A stretch of DNA of 37,470 nucleotides, from the NCBI GenBank assembly GCA_041910015.1, contig JAYRRR010000026.1, forward strand, positions 1-37,470, read 5' to 3'. A program made the translations under genes and the position numbers. The notes beneath the pieces are model-generated. The model saw only the letters and a program-made list of their open reading frames with translations, was not told the DNA's origin and ran no database searches. This DNA comes from RPQJ01 sp041910015. GTDB lineage: Bacteria; Pseudomonadota; Gammaproteobacteria; Steroidobacterales; Steroidobacteraceae. The stretch's first letter is position 1. Each line of letters starts with the position of its first letter. Positions 8,450 to 17,353 of this stretch are shown piece after piece.

Positions 8450-8463
8450 GACTCGGGCTTCGG

Positions 8464-8733
8464 TCAGCGGCGCAGGCCGAGCTTCGCCACGATGTCCTGG
8501 TAGCGAGCCGGGTCGCTGCCCTTCAGGTAATCGAGAAGCTTGCGGCGCTGCGTGACGAGCTTGAGGAGCCCGCGACGCGAGGCGTGGTCGCGCTTGTGCG
8601 CGCTGAAATGCTCGCCCAGCTCGTTGATGCGGGCGGACAGCAGCGCAATCTGGACCTCGGGGGAGCCGGTGTCGTTGGCGCCGCGGCTGAAGCTGCCGAC
8701 GATCTCAGACTTGCGCTCGGTGGACAGTGCCAT
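8464..8733 (-). CDS. rpsO: 30S ribosomal protein S15
   Basis: An 89-residue primary 16S rRNA-binding protein that helps assemble the 30S platform and contacts bridge B4. The sequence MALSTERKSEIVGSFSRGA, the central SARINELGEHFSAHKRDHAS and the C-terminal RRKLLDYLKGSD are typical throughout, and length equals that of the family. ATG start preceded by a GAGGT Shine-Dalgarno sequence. It sits between truB and pnp, as in many proteobacteria, with its own promoter in the 99-base truB/rpsO gap and a terminator after it. Confidence 0.99.
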   Translation of the reverse strand: MALSTERKSEIVGSFSRGANDTGSPEVQIALLSARINELGEHFSAHKRDHASRRGLLKLVTQRRKLLDYLKGSDPARYQDIVAKLGLRR

Positions 8734-8783
8734 CGGTGATAGACCTCGAAACCTGACGTTGTTTGCCTTGATGTGAGCCGCGT

Positions 8784-8813
8784 AGTTTAGCCGTGCAGGC
8801 CCTTGTCTCTCAA
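8784..8813 (-). promoter_or_regulatory. Predicted sigma70 promoter of rpsO-pnp
   Basis: On the minus strand, TTGAGA (-35, 5 of 6 matches, 8808-8813) and TAAACT (-10, 4 of 6 matches, 8784-8789) are separated by 18 bases. Both lie in the AT-richer gap between the truB stop and rpsO. Transcription would start about 45 bases before the rpsO ATG. A separate promoter for rpsO inside this operon is known in other proteobacteria. Confidence 0.65.
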
Positions 8814-8832
8814 GTATTTGCGCGTCGTAGAC

Positions 8833-9792
8833 TCAGCCTGCCCCCGGCACGAACAGGCGCTCGACGCGCAGTCTGCCGTCGGCGTCCGCCTCGACCAGGC
8901 CGAGAAACCGGCCGCCGTCGTCATACGCCCGCAGACGCGAGCCCGCCGGCGCGCCAGCGGGCGCTTCGAGCACCCGCCCCTGACGCAAATGCAACGCCTG
9001 TCGGGCATCCAGACGGACCGCGGCCAGCTGCGGAAACGCCGAATCGACCGGTCGCAGCCAGTCGATCGGGAGACCGCCGGCGGGCCCGGCCGCCGCACAG
9101 TCCGCCTCGATGCGTTCGAGGGTCACCATGGTCGCCGCCTCGAACGGTTCGACCCACAGCCGGCGCAGGCTCGTCAGGTGTCCGAGCGTGCCGAGCCCGG
9201 CTGCGATCTCCTCCCCGAGCACCCGGACGTAGGTGCCCTTGGAGCAGGTCACCTCGATGTCCAGCGTCCCGCCCGCCCGGGCGACGGCCTCGAGCGAAGC
9301 GATCATGACCGGCCGCCCGGCGCGCTCGACGGACTCGCCACGGCGCGCGAGCTCGTACAGCGGCCGGCCGCCACGCTTGAGCGCCGAGAACATCGGTGGG
9401 ACCTGCAGGCGCTCACCGCGCAGTGCAGCCAGCGCCGCGGCCAGCCGGGCCGCGTCGAACGGCGGCACCGCACGTTCCGCCACGACCTGACCTTCCGCAT
9501 CACCCGTGTCGGTGGACACGCCGAGCCGGATCGTCGCGCGATAGGCCTTGCGCTGGCCGAGCAGCGCTCCGCAGGCCTTGGTGGCCTGACCGAAGCACAG
9601 CGGCAACATGCCGGTCGCCATGGGGTCGAGCGTGCCCGCATGGCCAGCCTTGTCGGCCTGCAGCGCCCGGCGGACCCGCTGCAGTGCCTGCGTGGACGTG
9701 AGGCCCGGCGGCTTGTCGAGCAGCACGATGCCATCCACCGCCCGCCAGCGCCTGCGCGTCGCGGGGGCCGATGCCTGGGTCGCCAGGGTCAC
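8833..9792 (-). CDS. truB: tRNA pseudouridine(55) synthase TruB
   Basis: Converts U55 in the T-loop of all elongator tRNAs to pseudouridine. 319 residues with the family start VDGIVLLDKPPGLTST, the catalytic-aspartate motif GHAGTLDPMATGML, the KAYRATIRLGVSTDTGD strand, and CSKGTYVRVLGEEI in the core. The C-terminal part (after about residue 250) is the PUA-like RNA-binding domain. The start is GTG at 9792, whose last bases overlap the rbfA TGA as GTGA, so the two genes are probably translationally coupled. The N-terminal stretch before VDGIV is about 18 residues and basic. Confidence 0.97.
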   Translation of the reverse strand: MTLATQASAPATRRRWRAVDGIVLLDKPPGLTSTQALQRVRRALQADKAGHAGTLDPMATGMLPLCFGQATKACGALLGQRKAYRATIRLGVSTDTGDAEGQVVAERAVPPFDAARLAAALAALRGERLQVPPMFSALKRGGRPLYELARRGESVERAGRPVMIASLEAVARAGGTLDIEVTCSKGTYVRVLGEEIAAGLGTLGHLTSLRRLWVEPFEAATMVTLERIEADCAAAGPAGGLPIDWLRPVDSAFPQLAAVRLDARQALHLRQGRVLEAPAGAPAGSRLRAYDDGGRFLGLVEADADGRLRVERLFVPGAG

Positions 9793-10193
9793 GACCTGCC
9801 CGGAGCGGTTTCGTCGTCGTCGTCGTCGCGGTGCCGGTTGCGGTCCTCGCGCACGGCCTGTGTGATCAGTTCGTCGAGTCGGTTGCCGCGCTCGAGTTCG
9901 TCGTCCGGCGCGAAGTGCAGTGCGGGGGCGAGACGCAGGCGCAGTGCGCGCGCGAGCGGCCCGCGCAGGTAGCCGGCCGCCTCGTCGAGGATCTCGCGCT
10001 GCAGCGGGTCGTGCGAGTCGCCGGCAAGCAGCGCGTACTTCACCCAGACGTGGGTGAGGTCGGGCGAGACCTTGACGTGCGTGACGGTGAGCGGAGCGAG
10101 ACGCGGGTCACGCACCTCGCGCAGCAGGAGCTGCGACAGGGTGCGCTGCGCCTGCTCCGCGATCCGTCGCGCGCGCGGGACTTCGCGTGGCAT
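9789..10193 (-). CDS. rbfA: 30S ribosome-binding factor A
   Basis: A 134-residue KH-like 16S maturation factor that acts late in 30S assembly and in cold adaptation. Recognisable family segments are RRIAEQAQRTLSQLLLREVRD, LTVTHVKVSPDLTHVWVKY and the C-terminal LAPALHFAPDDELERGNRLD. The tail is Arg/Asp-rich (five Asp in a row) and is likely disordered. The start is ATG at 10193, eight bases after the infB stop; the frame remains open far upstream inside infB, but those codons are not RbfA. The stop overlaps the truB GTG. Confidence 0.95.
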   Translation of the reverse strand: MPREVPRARRIAEQAQRTLSQLLLREVRDPRLAPLTVTHVKVSPDLTHVWVKYALLAGDSHDPLQREILDEAAGYLRGPLARALRLRLAPALHFAPDDELERGNRLDELITQAVREDRNRHRDDDDDETAPGRS

Positions 10194-10201
10194 CGCCGTC
10201 G

Positions 10202-12748
10202 CTACGCCGAGCGCGCCACTTCGACGCGCGCGAAGCACTCGATCTGGTCGCCGGCGCGGATGTCGTTGTACTTGACCACGCCGATGCCGCATTCGGTGCC
10301 GGCGCGAACCTCGCCGACGTCGTCCTTGAAGCGACGCAGCGAGTCGAGTTCGCCCTGGTGGATGACGACGTTGTCGCGCAGCACGCGCACGGGGTTGCCG
10401 CGCTTGATGACGCCTTCGACCACCAGGCAGCCCGCCACGGTGCCGAACTTGCTCGAACGGAACACCTCGCGCACTTCCGCGAGGCCGACGATCTGCTCCT
10501 TGATCTCCGGCTTGAGCATGCCCGAGACCAGGCTGCGCACGTCGTCGAGCGCCTCGTAGATGATCGAGTAGTAACTGACCTCGACGCCCGACTCCTTCAT
10601 CGCATTGCGCGCCGCGCCGTCGGCGCGGACATTGAAGCCGATGACGCGCGCGCGCGAGGCCGCGGCGAGCGACACGTCGGATTCGGTGATGCCGCCCACG
10701 CCGCTGGCGATGACCTTGACCGAGACCTCGTCGCTGCCGATCTTCGACAGCGCGTCGCGCAGCGCCTCGGCGCTGCCCTGCACGTCCGCCTTGACGATGA
10801 GGTTGACGACCTGGCCCGCCTGCTCGCCCATCTGCGAGAAGACGTCCTCCACCTTCTTCGCCGCGCCGGCGAGCCGCACGTCGCGGAACTTGCCCTGGCG
10901 GTAGAGAGCCACTTCGCGCGCCTTCCGCTCGCTCTCGACGACGAGCATGTCGTCGCCGGCGTTCGGCGCATCGGACAGACCGAGCACCTGTACCGGGACG
11001 GCGGGACCCGCCTCCTGGACCTGCTTGCCCAGCGCGTCGAACAGCGCACGTACACGACCGAATTCCTGACCGGCAATGATCGGGTCGCCCGTTCGAAGCG
11101 TGCCGCGCTTGACCAGCACCGTGGCGACCGGGCCGCGGCCCTTTTCGATGCTCGACTCGAGCACGACGCCCACGGCGTGGCCGGCCGTGGGCGACTTGAG
11201 GTCGAGTACCTCGGCCTGCAGCAGCACGGATTCGAGCAACTGGTCGACGCCCTGGCCGGTGCGCGCCGAAACGTTGACGAACATCACGTCGCCGCCCCAT
11301 TCCTCGGGAATGACGTTCTGCTTGCCGAGGTCGTTGCGGACACGGTCGGGGTCGGCGTCGTGCTTGTCGACCTTGTTGACCGCGACGACGATCGGCACCT
11401 CGGCCGCCCGTGCGTGCTGGATGGCCTCGACCGTCTGCGGCATGACACCGTCGTCGGCCGCCACCACGAGGATGACGATGTCGGTGACGTTGGCGCCGCG
11501 TGCGCGCATGGCCGTGAACGCCGCGTGCCCCGGGGTGTCGATGAAGGTGATCATGCCCTTCGGCGTCTCGACCTGATAGGCGCCGATGTGCTGGGTAATG
11601 CCGCCCGCCTCGCCGGCCGCGACCCTGGTGCGACGGATGTAGTCGAGCAGCGAGGTCTTGCCGTGGTCGACGTGACCCATGATCGTGACCACCGGCGGAC
11701 GTGGCAGCGTCTCGAGCTCGCCCGACGTCGCGAGCAGCTGGTCCTCGATCTGGTCTTCCTTGAGAGCGATCGCCGTGTGGCCGAACTCCTCGACGACGAG
11801 CGTCGCCGTATCCTGGTCGATCGGCTGGTTGATCGTGGCCATCACGCCCATCTTCATCATCGTCTTGATGACTTCGTTGGCCTTGATCGCCATGCGGTTG
11901 GCCAGTTCGCCGACCGTGATCGTCTCGGGAATCTGTACCTCGCGCTTCACCGGCGCGGTCGGTTCGACGAAGCCGTGGCGCGACTCGACCTGGACCTGGC
12001 CCGAGCGCCGGAAGCGGCCCTGCGGCGGCTGCTTCTTGCGCAGCGTCGCGCGCGCGTCGGCAGAGACGTGCAGTTCGCGGCGGCCGTACTTGCCCGACCC
12101 GGTGCCCGGAGCGGCCGGGGTGGCCCGCGACGCAGCCGGTTCCGGACGCGGCGCCGCCTTCGGACGCGCCGTCTCGAGCGCCTTGCGCTCGGCCTCGGCG
12201 CGCTCCCGTTCCGTGCGTTCGCGCGACACCTGCTCCGCCGCCGCACGCGCGTCGGCCTCGGCGCGCTGACGCGCCTCTTCCTCGGCCTGGCGGAGATGCT
12301 CGGCCTCGACCCGCTCACGCTCGCGCTGCTCGGCAGCGAGCCGCCCGGCCTCCGCCTGATCATGATCGACACGCGCCGAATCCTCGGCGTTGCGCTGCTT
12401 GTCGACCTCTTCCTGTCGATGGCGCTGTTCTTCCGCGATGACCGTGCGGTTCAGGTAGGTCTTCTTCTTGCGCACCTCCACTGCGACGGTGCGTGCCCGC
12501 CCGAGCGGCGAGGCGAGCTTGATCTCCTGCTGCTGTTTGCGCTGCAGCGTGATCTTGCGGGGCGCGGCCGCATCCTGCTCGCGCCCGTGCACGCGGCGCA
12601 GGTGCGTCAGCAGCTCCATCTTGGCTTCGTCGCTGATGATGTCTTCGGCACCGCCGACCCTGATGCCGGCTTCGCCGAGCTGCACCAGCAGTCTCTCGAC
12701 CGGAACCTTGAGGACCTCGGCGAACTGCGTGACCGTCACTTCTGCCAT
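10202..12748 (-). CDS. infB: Translation initiation factor IF-2
   Basis: A GTPase that brings initiator fMet-tRNA to the 30S subunit and promotes subunit joining. 848 residues. The N-terminal IF2-N fold (MAEVTVTQFAEVLKVPVERL) is followed by a long Glu/Arg/Ala-rich helical region (about residues 100-220) and a second N domain near ETITVGELANRMAIKANEVI. The G domain has the P-loop GHVDHGKTSLLD, DTPGH and NKVDK motifs. Domains II-IV follow, ending in the C2 initiator-tRNA-binding fold (VFRSSKFGTVAGCLVVEG). ATG start, 16 bases after nusA. Alternative internal starts giving shorter IF-2 forms are known in E. coli; none is obvious here. Confidence 0.98.
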   Translation of the reverse strand: MAEVTVTQFAEVLKVPVERLLVQLGEAGIRVGGAEDIISDEAKMELLTHLRRVHGREQDAAAPRKITLQRKQQQEIKLASPLGRARTVAVEVRKKKTYLNRTVIAEEQRHRQEEVDKQRNAEDSARVDHDQAEAGRLAAEQRERERVEAEHLRQAEEEARQRAEADARAAAEQVSRERTERERAEAERKALETARPKAAPRPEPAASRATPAAPGTGSGKYGRRELHVSADARATLRKKQPPQGRFRRSGQVQVESRHGFVEPTAPVKREVQIPETITVGELANRMAIKANEVIKTMMKMGVMATINQPIDQDTATLVVEEFGHTAIALKEDQIEDQLLATSGELETLPRPPVVTIMGHVDHGKTSLLDYIRRTRVAAGEAGGITQHIGAYQVETPKGMITFIDTPGHAAFTAMRARGANVTDIVILVVAADDGVMPQTVEAIQHARAAEVPIVVAVNKVDKHDADPDRVRNDLGKQNVIPEEWGGDVMFVNVSARTGQGVDQLLESVLLQAEVLDLKSPTAGHAVGVVLESSIEKGRGPVATVLVKRGTLRTGDPIIAGQEFGRVRALFDALGKQVQEAGPAVPVQVLGLSDAPNAGDDMLVVESERKAREVALYRQGKFRDVRLAGAAKKVEDVFSQMGEQAGQVVNLIVKADVQGSAEALRDALSKIGSDEVSVKVIASGVGGITESDVSLAAASRARVIGFNVRADGAARNAMKESGVEVSYYSIIYEALDDVRSLVSGMLKPEIKEQIVGLAEVREVFRSSKFGTVAGCLVVEGVIKRGNPVRVLRDNVVIHQGELDSLRRFKDDVGEVRAGTECGIGVVKYNDIRAGDQIECFARVEVARSA

Positions 12749-12764
12749 GTATTCAGACCTCCGC

Positions 12765-14267
12765 TCACGCCTGCTGGCCCTGTTCGAACCAGTGCTTGCG
12801 CGCGGCGAGGATCAGTTCGCCGGCACGCTTCTCGTCGATGTCGGGGATCTCGAGCAGGTCGTCGACGGCCTGGTCGGCGAGATCCTCCCGCGTGACGATG
12901 CCGTGGCGCGCCAGTTCGGCGGCCAGCGCATCGTCCATGCCCTCGACCTCGAGCAGGTCTGCCGCCGGGGCCGCCTTCTCGATCGTCTCCTCGCTCGCGA
13001 TCGCCTGTGTGAGCAGCACGTCGCGCGCGCGGTTGCGCAGCTCCTGCACGATCTCCTCGTCGAACGCCTCGATCGCGGCGATTTCCGCCTGCGGCACGTA
13101 AGCGATCTCCTCGATGCTCGAGAAGCCTTCCTCGACGAGGATGCCCGCGACGTCCTCGTCGACGTCGAGCTGCTGCATGAACAGCTCGCGCAGCGTCTTC
13201 TGCTCGGACTCGCTCTTTTCCTCCGCCGCCTGCTCGCTCATGATGTTGAGCTTCCAGCCGGTCAGCTCCGAGGCGAGGCGGATGTTCTGGCCGCCGCGCC
13301 CGATCGCCTGCGAGAGCTTCTCCTCCGCGACGGCGATGTCCATGGAGTGGGACTCCTCGTCGACGACGATCGAGCTCACTTCCGCCGGCTGCATGGCGTT
13401 GATCACGAACTGGGCCGGGTTGTCGTCGTAGGGGATGATGTCGACGCGCTCGCCGGCGATCTCGTTCGACACCGCCTGCACGCGCGAGCCACGCATGCCG
13501 ACACAGGCGCCGACGGGGTCGATACGCGGGTCATTCGAGCGCACGGCGATCTTGGCGCGCGCGCCGGGGTCGCGGGCCGCGCCGAGGATGTTGATCATGC
13601 CCTGGCCCACCTCGGGCACCTCGAGCTTGAACAACTCGATCAGGAAGTCGGGCGCCGTGCGGCTGAGGAAAAGCTGCGGACCACGCGGCTCGGATCGCAC
13701 GTCCTTCAGGAAGGCCTTGATGCGGTCCTGTGCCCGCACCGGCTCGCGCGGGATCATCTGCTCGCGCGAGATGAACCCTTCGGCATTGCCGCCGAGGTCG
13801 ACGAAGATGCCGCTGCGGTCGACCCGTTTGACCAGCCCCGACACCAGCGTGCCGATACGGCTCCTGTAGAGGTCGACGACCTGCGCGCGCTCGGCCTCGC
13901 GCACCTTCTGCACGATGACCTGCTTCGCGGTCTGCGCCGCGATGCGGCCGAAGGCCACCGATTCGAGCGGCACTTCCACGTAGCCGCCCGGCTCGGCGTC
14001 CGCCGACACGTCGACCGCGTCGTCGAGCCGCAGCTCCTTGTCGGGAAACTCGAGCTCCGTCGAATCGTCGGCGAACACTTTCCAGCGGCGGAACGTGTCG
14101 TAGTCGCCGGTCCTACGGTTGATCGCGACGCGGACGTCGATCTCCTCGCCATACTTCTTGCGCGTGGCGGACGCGAGCGCGGCCTCGAGCGCATCGAAGA
14201 TGATCTCCTTCTCGACGCCCTTCTCGTTCGAGACGGCATCCACGACCATCAGGATCTCTTTGTTCAT
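12765..14267 (-). CDS. nusA: Transcription termination/antitermination protein NusA
   Basis: Binds RNA polymerase and controls pausing, intrinsic and Rho termination and rRNA antitermination. 500 residues. The N-terminal polymerase-binding domain starts MNKEILMVVDAVSNEKGVEK. The S1 domain contains LVSGLVKRVDRSGIFVDLGG, and the KH1/KH2 pair includes DPVGACVGMRGSRVQAVSNE and AIGRGGQNIRLASELTGW. Two C-terminal acidic repeats (AR1, AR2; roughly residues 365-495) are both present, as in gamma- and betaproteobacteria. ATG start, 86 bases downstream of rimP and 16 bases before infB, in the conserved rimP-nusA-infB operon. Confidence 0.98.
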   Translation of the reverse strand: MNKEILMVVDAVSNEKGVEKEIIFDALEAALASATRKKYGEEIDVRVAINRRTGDYDTFRRWKVFADDSTELEFPDKELRLDDAVDVSADAEPGGYVEVPLESVAFGRIAAQTAKQVIVQKVREAERAQVVDLYRSRIGTLVSGLVKRVDRSGIFVDLGGNAEGFISREQMIPREPVRAQDRIKAFLKDVRSEPRGPQLFLSRTAPDFLIELFKLEVPEVGQGMINILGAARDPGARAKIAVRSNDPRIDPVGACVGMRGSRVQAVSNEIAGERVDIIPYDDNPAQFVINAMQPAEVSSIVVDEESHSMDIAVAEEKLSQAIGRGGQNIRLASELTGWKLNIMSEQAAEEKSESEQKTLRELFMQQLDVDEDVAGILVEEGFSSIEEIAYVPQAEIAAIEAFDEEIVQELRNRARDVLLTQAIASEETIEKAAPAADLLEVEGMDDALAAELARHGIVTREDLADQAVDDLLEIPDIDEKRAGELILAARKHWFEQGQQA

Positions 14268-14353
14268 TCCTGTCGTCCTCTTCCCTTCCCAGCGCTCGTT
14301 CGTTCGGGCCCTGCGGCCCGTTGCGTCGTTGCTCGTGCCGTTCGCGGCCGGCG

Positions 14354-14812
14354 TCAGGCATCCGGCGCGAGGTGCGCCCGGCGGATGCCCGCGATCGGCA
14401 GCCGGTGCCGGCGGCCGTCCACCTCGACCTCGATGGTCGCGTCACCGGCCGCGACGAGCCGGCCCTTGAACCGGCGGCGTTCGTCGACGGCCTGGGCCAT
14501 CTCCACCTCGACCTGCTCGCCGGCATAGGGCGCGAAGTGCCGTGGCGTGCGCAGCGGCCGCTCGATGCCCGGCGAGGACACCTCGAGCGTGTAGTTGCCC
14601 GGAATCGGATCCCGCGCATCCAGCACGTCACTCACGGCGCGGCTCACCCGCTCGCAGTCGTCGACCGTGATGCCCGAGCGGGCCTCCCTGTCGATGTAGA
14701 TCCGCAGCAGCCCGCGGCCCCGGCCCGGCTGGTACTCGAGTTCCCAGAGCTCGTAGCCGAGACCTTCGACCACGGGCTGCAGCAGCGCCGTCAGCGTGTC
14801 CCTGAGCGTCAT
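14354..14812 (-). CDS. rimP: Ribosome maturation factor RimP
   Basis: A 30S assembly factor that acts on the 16S central pseudoknot region. 152 residues starting MTLRDTLTALLQPVVEGLGY, with the family motifs YELWELEYQPGRGRGLLRIY, IDREARSGITVDDCERVSRA and YTLEVSSPGIERPL, followed by the small C-terminal Sm-like domain. The frame stays open upstream through the terminator region, but the ATG at 14812 fits the family start and is preceded by GAAGGCGG. No strong promoter could be assigned in the 58 bases between this gene and the terminators; an interrupted palindrome ACGACG-AA-CGTCGT (14853-14866) lies there. Confidence 0.96.
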   Translation of the reverse strand: MTLRDTLTALLQPVVEGLGYELWELEYQPGRGRGLLRIYIDREARSGITVDDCERVSRAVSDVLDARDPIPGNYTLEVSSPGIERPLRTPRHFAPYAGEQVEVEMAQAVDERRRFKGRLVAAGDATIEVEVDGRRHRLPIAGIRRAHLAPDA

Positions 14813-14870
14813 CGTCCGCCTTCGCCCTCCATCGGCAGCGGCAGCCCGCTGCACGACGAACGTCGTCCAC

Positions 14871-14896
14871 AAAAAAAAATGGGCCCGCGGCCCATT
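14871..14896 (-). terminator. Rho-independent terminator (distal of a tandem pair) after the tyrosine operon
   Basis: An 8-base-pair stem AATGGGCC/GGCCCATT with a three-base loop (14878-14896) runs on the minus strand into a run of nine T (14879 down to 14871). It is a textbook intrinsic terminator for transcripts arriving from the aminotransferase gene at 15086, and insulates rimP-nusA-infB from that operon. Confidence 0.9.
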
Positions 14897-14927
14897 CTTC
14901 GTGCGACCGGCGCACCGTCGCCGTCGC

Positions 14928-14953
14928 AAAAGAAAAATCCCCGCATGCGGGGA
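14928..14953 (-). terminator. Rho-independent terminator (proximal of a tandem pair) after the tyrosine operon
   Basis: The perfect palindrome TCCCCGCATGCGGGGA (14938-14953) is followed on the minus strand by TTTTTCTTTT (14937 down to 14928). It is the first of two terminators met by transcripts from the aminotransferase gene, 132 bases after its stop codon. Read on the plus strand neither hairpin has a T tract, so both work only in the minus direction. Confidence 0.88.
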
Positions 14954-15085
14954 CCTCTCTGGCGAATCTCCCGCCGTTCCCGCGGGCGCCGCGAGGAGCC
15001 TGCCGGACCGGCCAAGTGCCTGCCACGCCGCCAAGCCGGCGGCGGTCAGGCCTCGGACCGCGGATTCTAGCGGAGGGGCGCGGGT

Positions 15086-16303
15086 TTATGCAATTTGACG
15101 GCTCGGCTGCCCGGACTGCGTCAGGGCGGCGATCGCGTCGGCAACGTAGTCGACGTTGAGGCCGCTGATGCCGGCGACGTTGATCCGGCCGTCCGGCGGC
15201 ACGTAGATGTGGTGCTGCTCGCGCAGGGCGAGCAACTGCGTCGCGTCCAGGCCGAGCAGCGAGAACATCCCGCGCTGCCGGCTTAGCCAGCCGAAGTCGC
15301 GCCCCGGCAGGCGCTCGGCGAGTCGGGATGCCAGCAGCGCGCGCAGCGCCTGCATCCGCGCGACCATGATCGCGACCTCCTCGACCCAGGCCTGACGCAG
15401 CCGCTCGTCGTCGAGCAGGTGCGCGACGACGGCCGCACCGTGGTCGGGCGGCATCGAATACATGCGTCGCGCGAGGCGGGCCTGGTGGGACGCGACCGCA
15501 GCCGCGGTCCCGGCGTCGCGGGAGATCACCGCGAGTGCGCCGGTGCGCTCCCGGTACAGGCCGAAGTTCTTGGAGCAGGACACCGCGAGCACGAGTTCGG
15601 GCACCCGTTCGGCGAGCGTGCGCAGGCCGGTCACGTCGGTCTCGAGGTCGTCGCCGAACCCCTGGTAGGCGAGATCGACGAACGGCACCAGACCACGGCG
15701 CTCGATGACGTCGGCGAGCGCGCGCCACTGCGACGGCGCAAGGTCGGCGCCGGTCGGGTTGTGGCAGCAGGCGTGCAGCAGCACGACGGCACCGGCCGGC
15801 AGCCGATCGAGGTGGGCGTACATCGCGTCGAACGCGACGCCGCGCGTCGCCGGATCATAGTACGGATAGCGCTCCAGACGCAGGCCGGAACTGCCGACCA
15901 GCGGCTCGTGGTTGGCCCACGTCGGATCGCTGACGTGGATGACCGTCTGCGCTTGCGTGACGCGGAGCAACTCCGCGCCGATCCGCAGGGCGCCACAGCC
16001 GCCGACCGTCTGGATCGTGCTGGTGCGCGACGCGAGCCCCGCCGCGAACGGGCCCAGCGCCAGCGCGACGATGCGCTCGTTGAACCCCGGGTTGCCCAGC
16101 GGCCCGACATAGGTCTTGGTGGCCTGCGTGGCGAGCATGGCCTGTTCGGCCTCGCGCACCGCGGCCGGCACCGGCGTGGTGCCGTGCTCGTCGCGGTAGA
16201 CGCCGACGCCCAGGTCGACCTTCAGCGGATACGTGTCGCGACGGAAAGCGGCGGTGACGCCGAGGATGGGATCGGGCGGGAGCGTGTCGAGCGTTTCGAA
16301 CAT
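15086..16303 (-). CDS. Class I aromatic-amino-acid/aspartate aminotransferase (AspC/TyrB family)
   Basis: A PLP-dependent enzyme of 405 residues. It starts MFETLDTLPPDPILGVTAAF, with the substrate-binding segment YVGPLGNPGFNERI, HACCHNPTGADL (the PLP-ring Asn region), the PLP-lysine motif SCSKNFGLYRERTG and the C-terminal GRINVAGISGLN, whose Arg binds the substrate carboxylate. These motifs define the AspC/TyrB subgroup but do not fix substrate choice. It is the last gene of the hpd-hmgA-fahA operon, so tyrosine to 4-hydroxyphenylpyruvate is the likely job (inference). The ATG at 16303 was chosen over an in-frame GTG at 16333 because it matches the family N-terminus. It is followed by two tandem terminators. 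Confidence 0.92.
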   Translation of the reverse strand: MFETLDTLPPDPILGVTAAFRRDTYPLKVDLGVGVYRDEHGTTPVPAAVREAEQAMLATQATKTYVGPLGNPGFNERIVALALGPFAAGLASRTSTIQTVGGCGALRIGAELLRVTQAQTVIHVSDPTWANHEPLVGSSGLRLERYPYYDPATRGVAFDAMYAHLDRLPAGAVVLLHACCHNPTGADLAPSQWRALADVIERRGLVPFVDLAYQGFGDDLETDVTGLRTLAERVPELVLAVSCSKNFGLYRERTGALAVISRDAGTAAAVASHQARLARRMYSMPPDHGAAVVAHLLDDERLRQAWVEEVAIMVARMQALRALLASRLAERLPGRDFGWLSRQRGMFSLLGLDATQLLALREQHHIYVPPDGRINVAGISGLNVDYVADAIAALTQSGQPSRQIA

Positions 16304-16360
16304 GGTGGGCGGGCCCCTGGCAGGAACCCGCACATGATGCCATCGCCGCCTGCGTCCCGG

Positions 16361-17353
16361 TCAGCCGTTGAGTCGTGCCTGGACGACCTTCTGATCGATG
16401 GCGCCGAAGACGCTGGCGCCGTCGCGGCCGAACATCTCGACACGCACGCGGTCGCCGAACATCAGGAAGCGGCTCCTGGGTGCGCCGAGCTGGACGGTCT
16501 CGAGCGCGCGCTTTTCGGCGAGGCAGGACGAGCCCTTCGATCGGTCGTAGTTCGACACCGTGCCCGACCCGACGATCGTGCCCGCCCCGAGCCGACGCGT
16601 CTTCGTCAGATGCTCGATGAGCTGCGAGAAGTCGAACGTCATGTCGACGCCGGCATCCGGCGCGCCGAACAGTTCGCCGTTGACGTGCGACACGAGCGGC
16701 AGGTGGACCTTGCTGCCGTCCCAGGCACCGGCCAGTTCTTCGGGCGTCACGGCGCAGGGCGAGAACGCCGTGGCCGGCTTGGACTGGTAGAAGCCGAAAC
16801 CCTTGGCGAGTTCGTCCGGGATCAGGTTGCGCAACGACCAGTCGTTGACCAGCATCAGCAGCTTGACGTGGCCCCTCGCCTCCTCGGCGCTCGTGGCCAT
16901 CGGCACGTCGTCGGTCACGACGGCGATCTCGGCCTCGAGATCGATGCCGTAGTCCTCGCTCACGACCGGCACGTCGTCCATCGGACCGAGCAGGTCGTCC
17001 GAGCCGCCCTGGTAGACGAGCGGATCGGTCCAGAAGCTCGGCGGCATCGTCGCGTTGCGCGCCTGCCGCACGAGTTCGACGTGGTTCACGTAGGCCGAGC
17101 CGTCGACCCATTGGTGCGCGCGCGGCAAGGGCGCCATGCACTGCGACGGATCGAACGCTCTTTCGCCCTCCGCCGTGCCGGCCTCGAGCCGTCGCGCGAG
17201 TGCACCGAGCGATGGCGCGACGCGGGACCAGTCGTCGAGCGCATCCTGCAGCGTCGCCGCGATGCCCTGCGCCGGAACCGCGCGCGACAGGTCGCGGCTG
17301 ACGACGACCAGCCGACCGTCGCGAGTCCCGTCCCTGAGCGTCGCCAGCTTCAC
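16361..17353 (-). CDS. fahA: Fumarylacetoacetate hydrolase, short bacterial form
   Basis: Splits fumarylacetoacetate to fumarate and acetoacetate, the last step of tyrosine breakdown. 330 residues, shorter than the 420-residue animal-type enzyme but typical of the FAH-family proteins found beside hpd and hmgA in xanthomonads and relatives. The metal-binding region is visible as DYGIDLEAEIAVV and LMLVNDWSLRNL. Further conserved parts are GFGFYQSKPATAFSP, DFSQLIEHLTKTRRL and GAGTIVGSGTVSNYD. The N-terminal 70 residues form the small SH3-like domain. The start is a GTG at 17353 that overlaps the hmgA TGA as GTGA; the frame is open further upstream, but only by running inside hmgA. Confidence 0.93.
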   Translation of the reverse strand: MKLATLRDGTRDGRLVVVSRDLSRAVPAQGIAATLQDALDDWSRVAPSLGALARRLEAGTAEGERAFDPSQCMAPLPRAHQWVDGSAYVNHVELVRQARNATMPPSFWTDPLVYQGGSDDLLGPMDDVPVVSEDYGIDLEAEIAVVTDDVPMATSAEEARGHVKLLMLVNDWSLRNLIPDELAKGFGFYQSKPATAFSPCAVTPEELAGAWDGSKVHLPLVSHVNGELFGAPDAGVDMTFDFSQLIEHLTKTRRLGAGTIVGSGTVSNYDRSKGSSCLAEKRALETVQLGAPRSRFLMFGDRVRVEMFGRDGASVFGAIDQKVVQARLNG

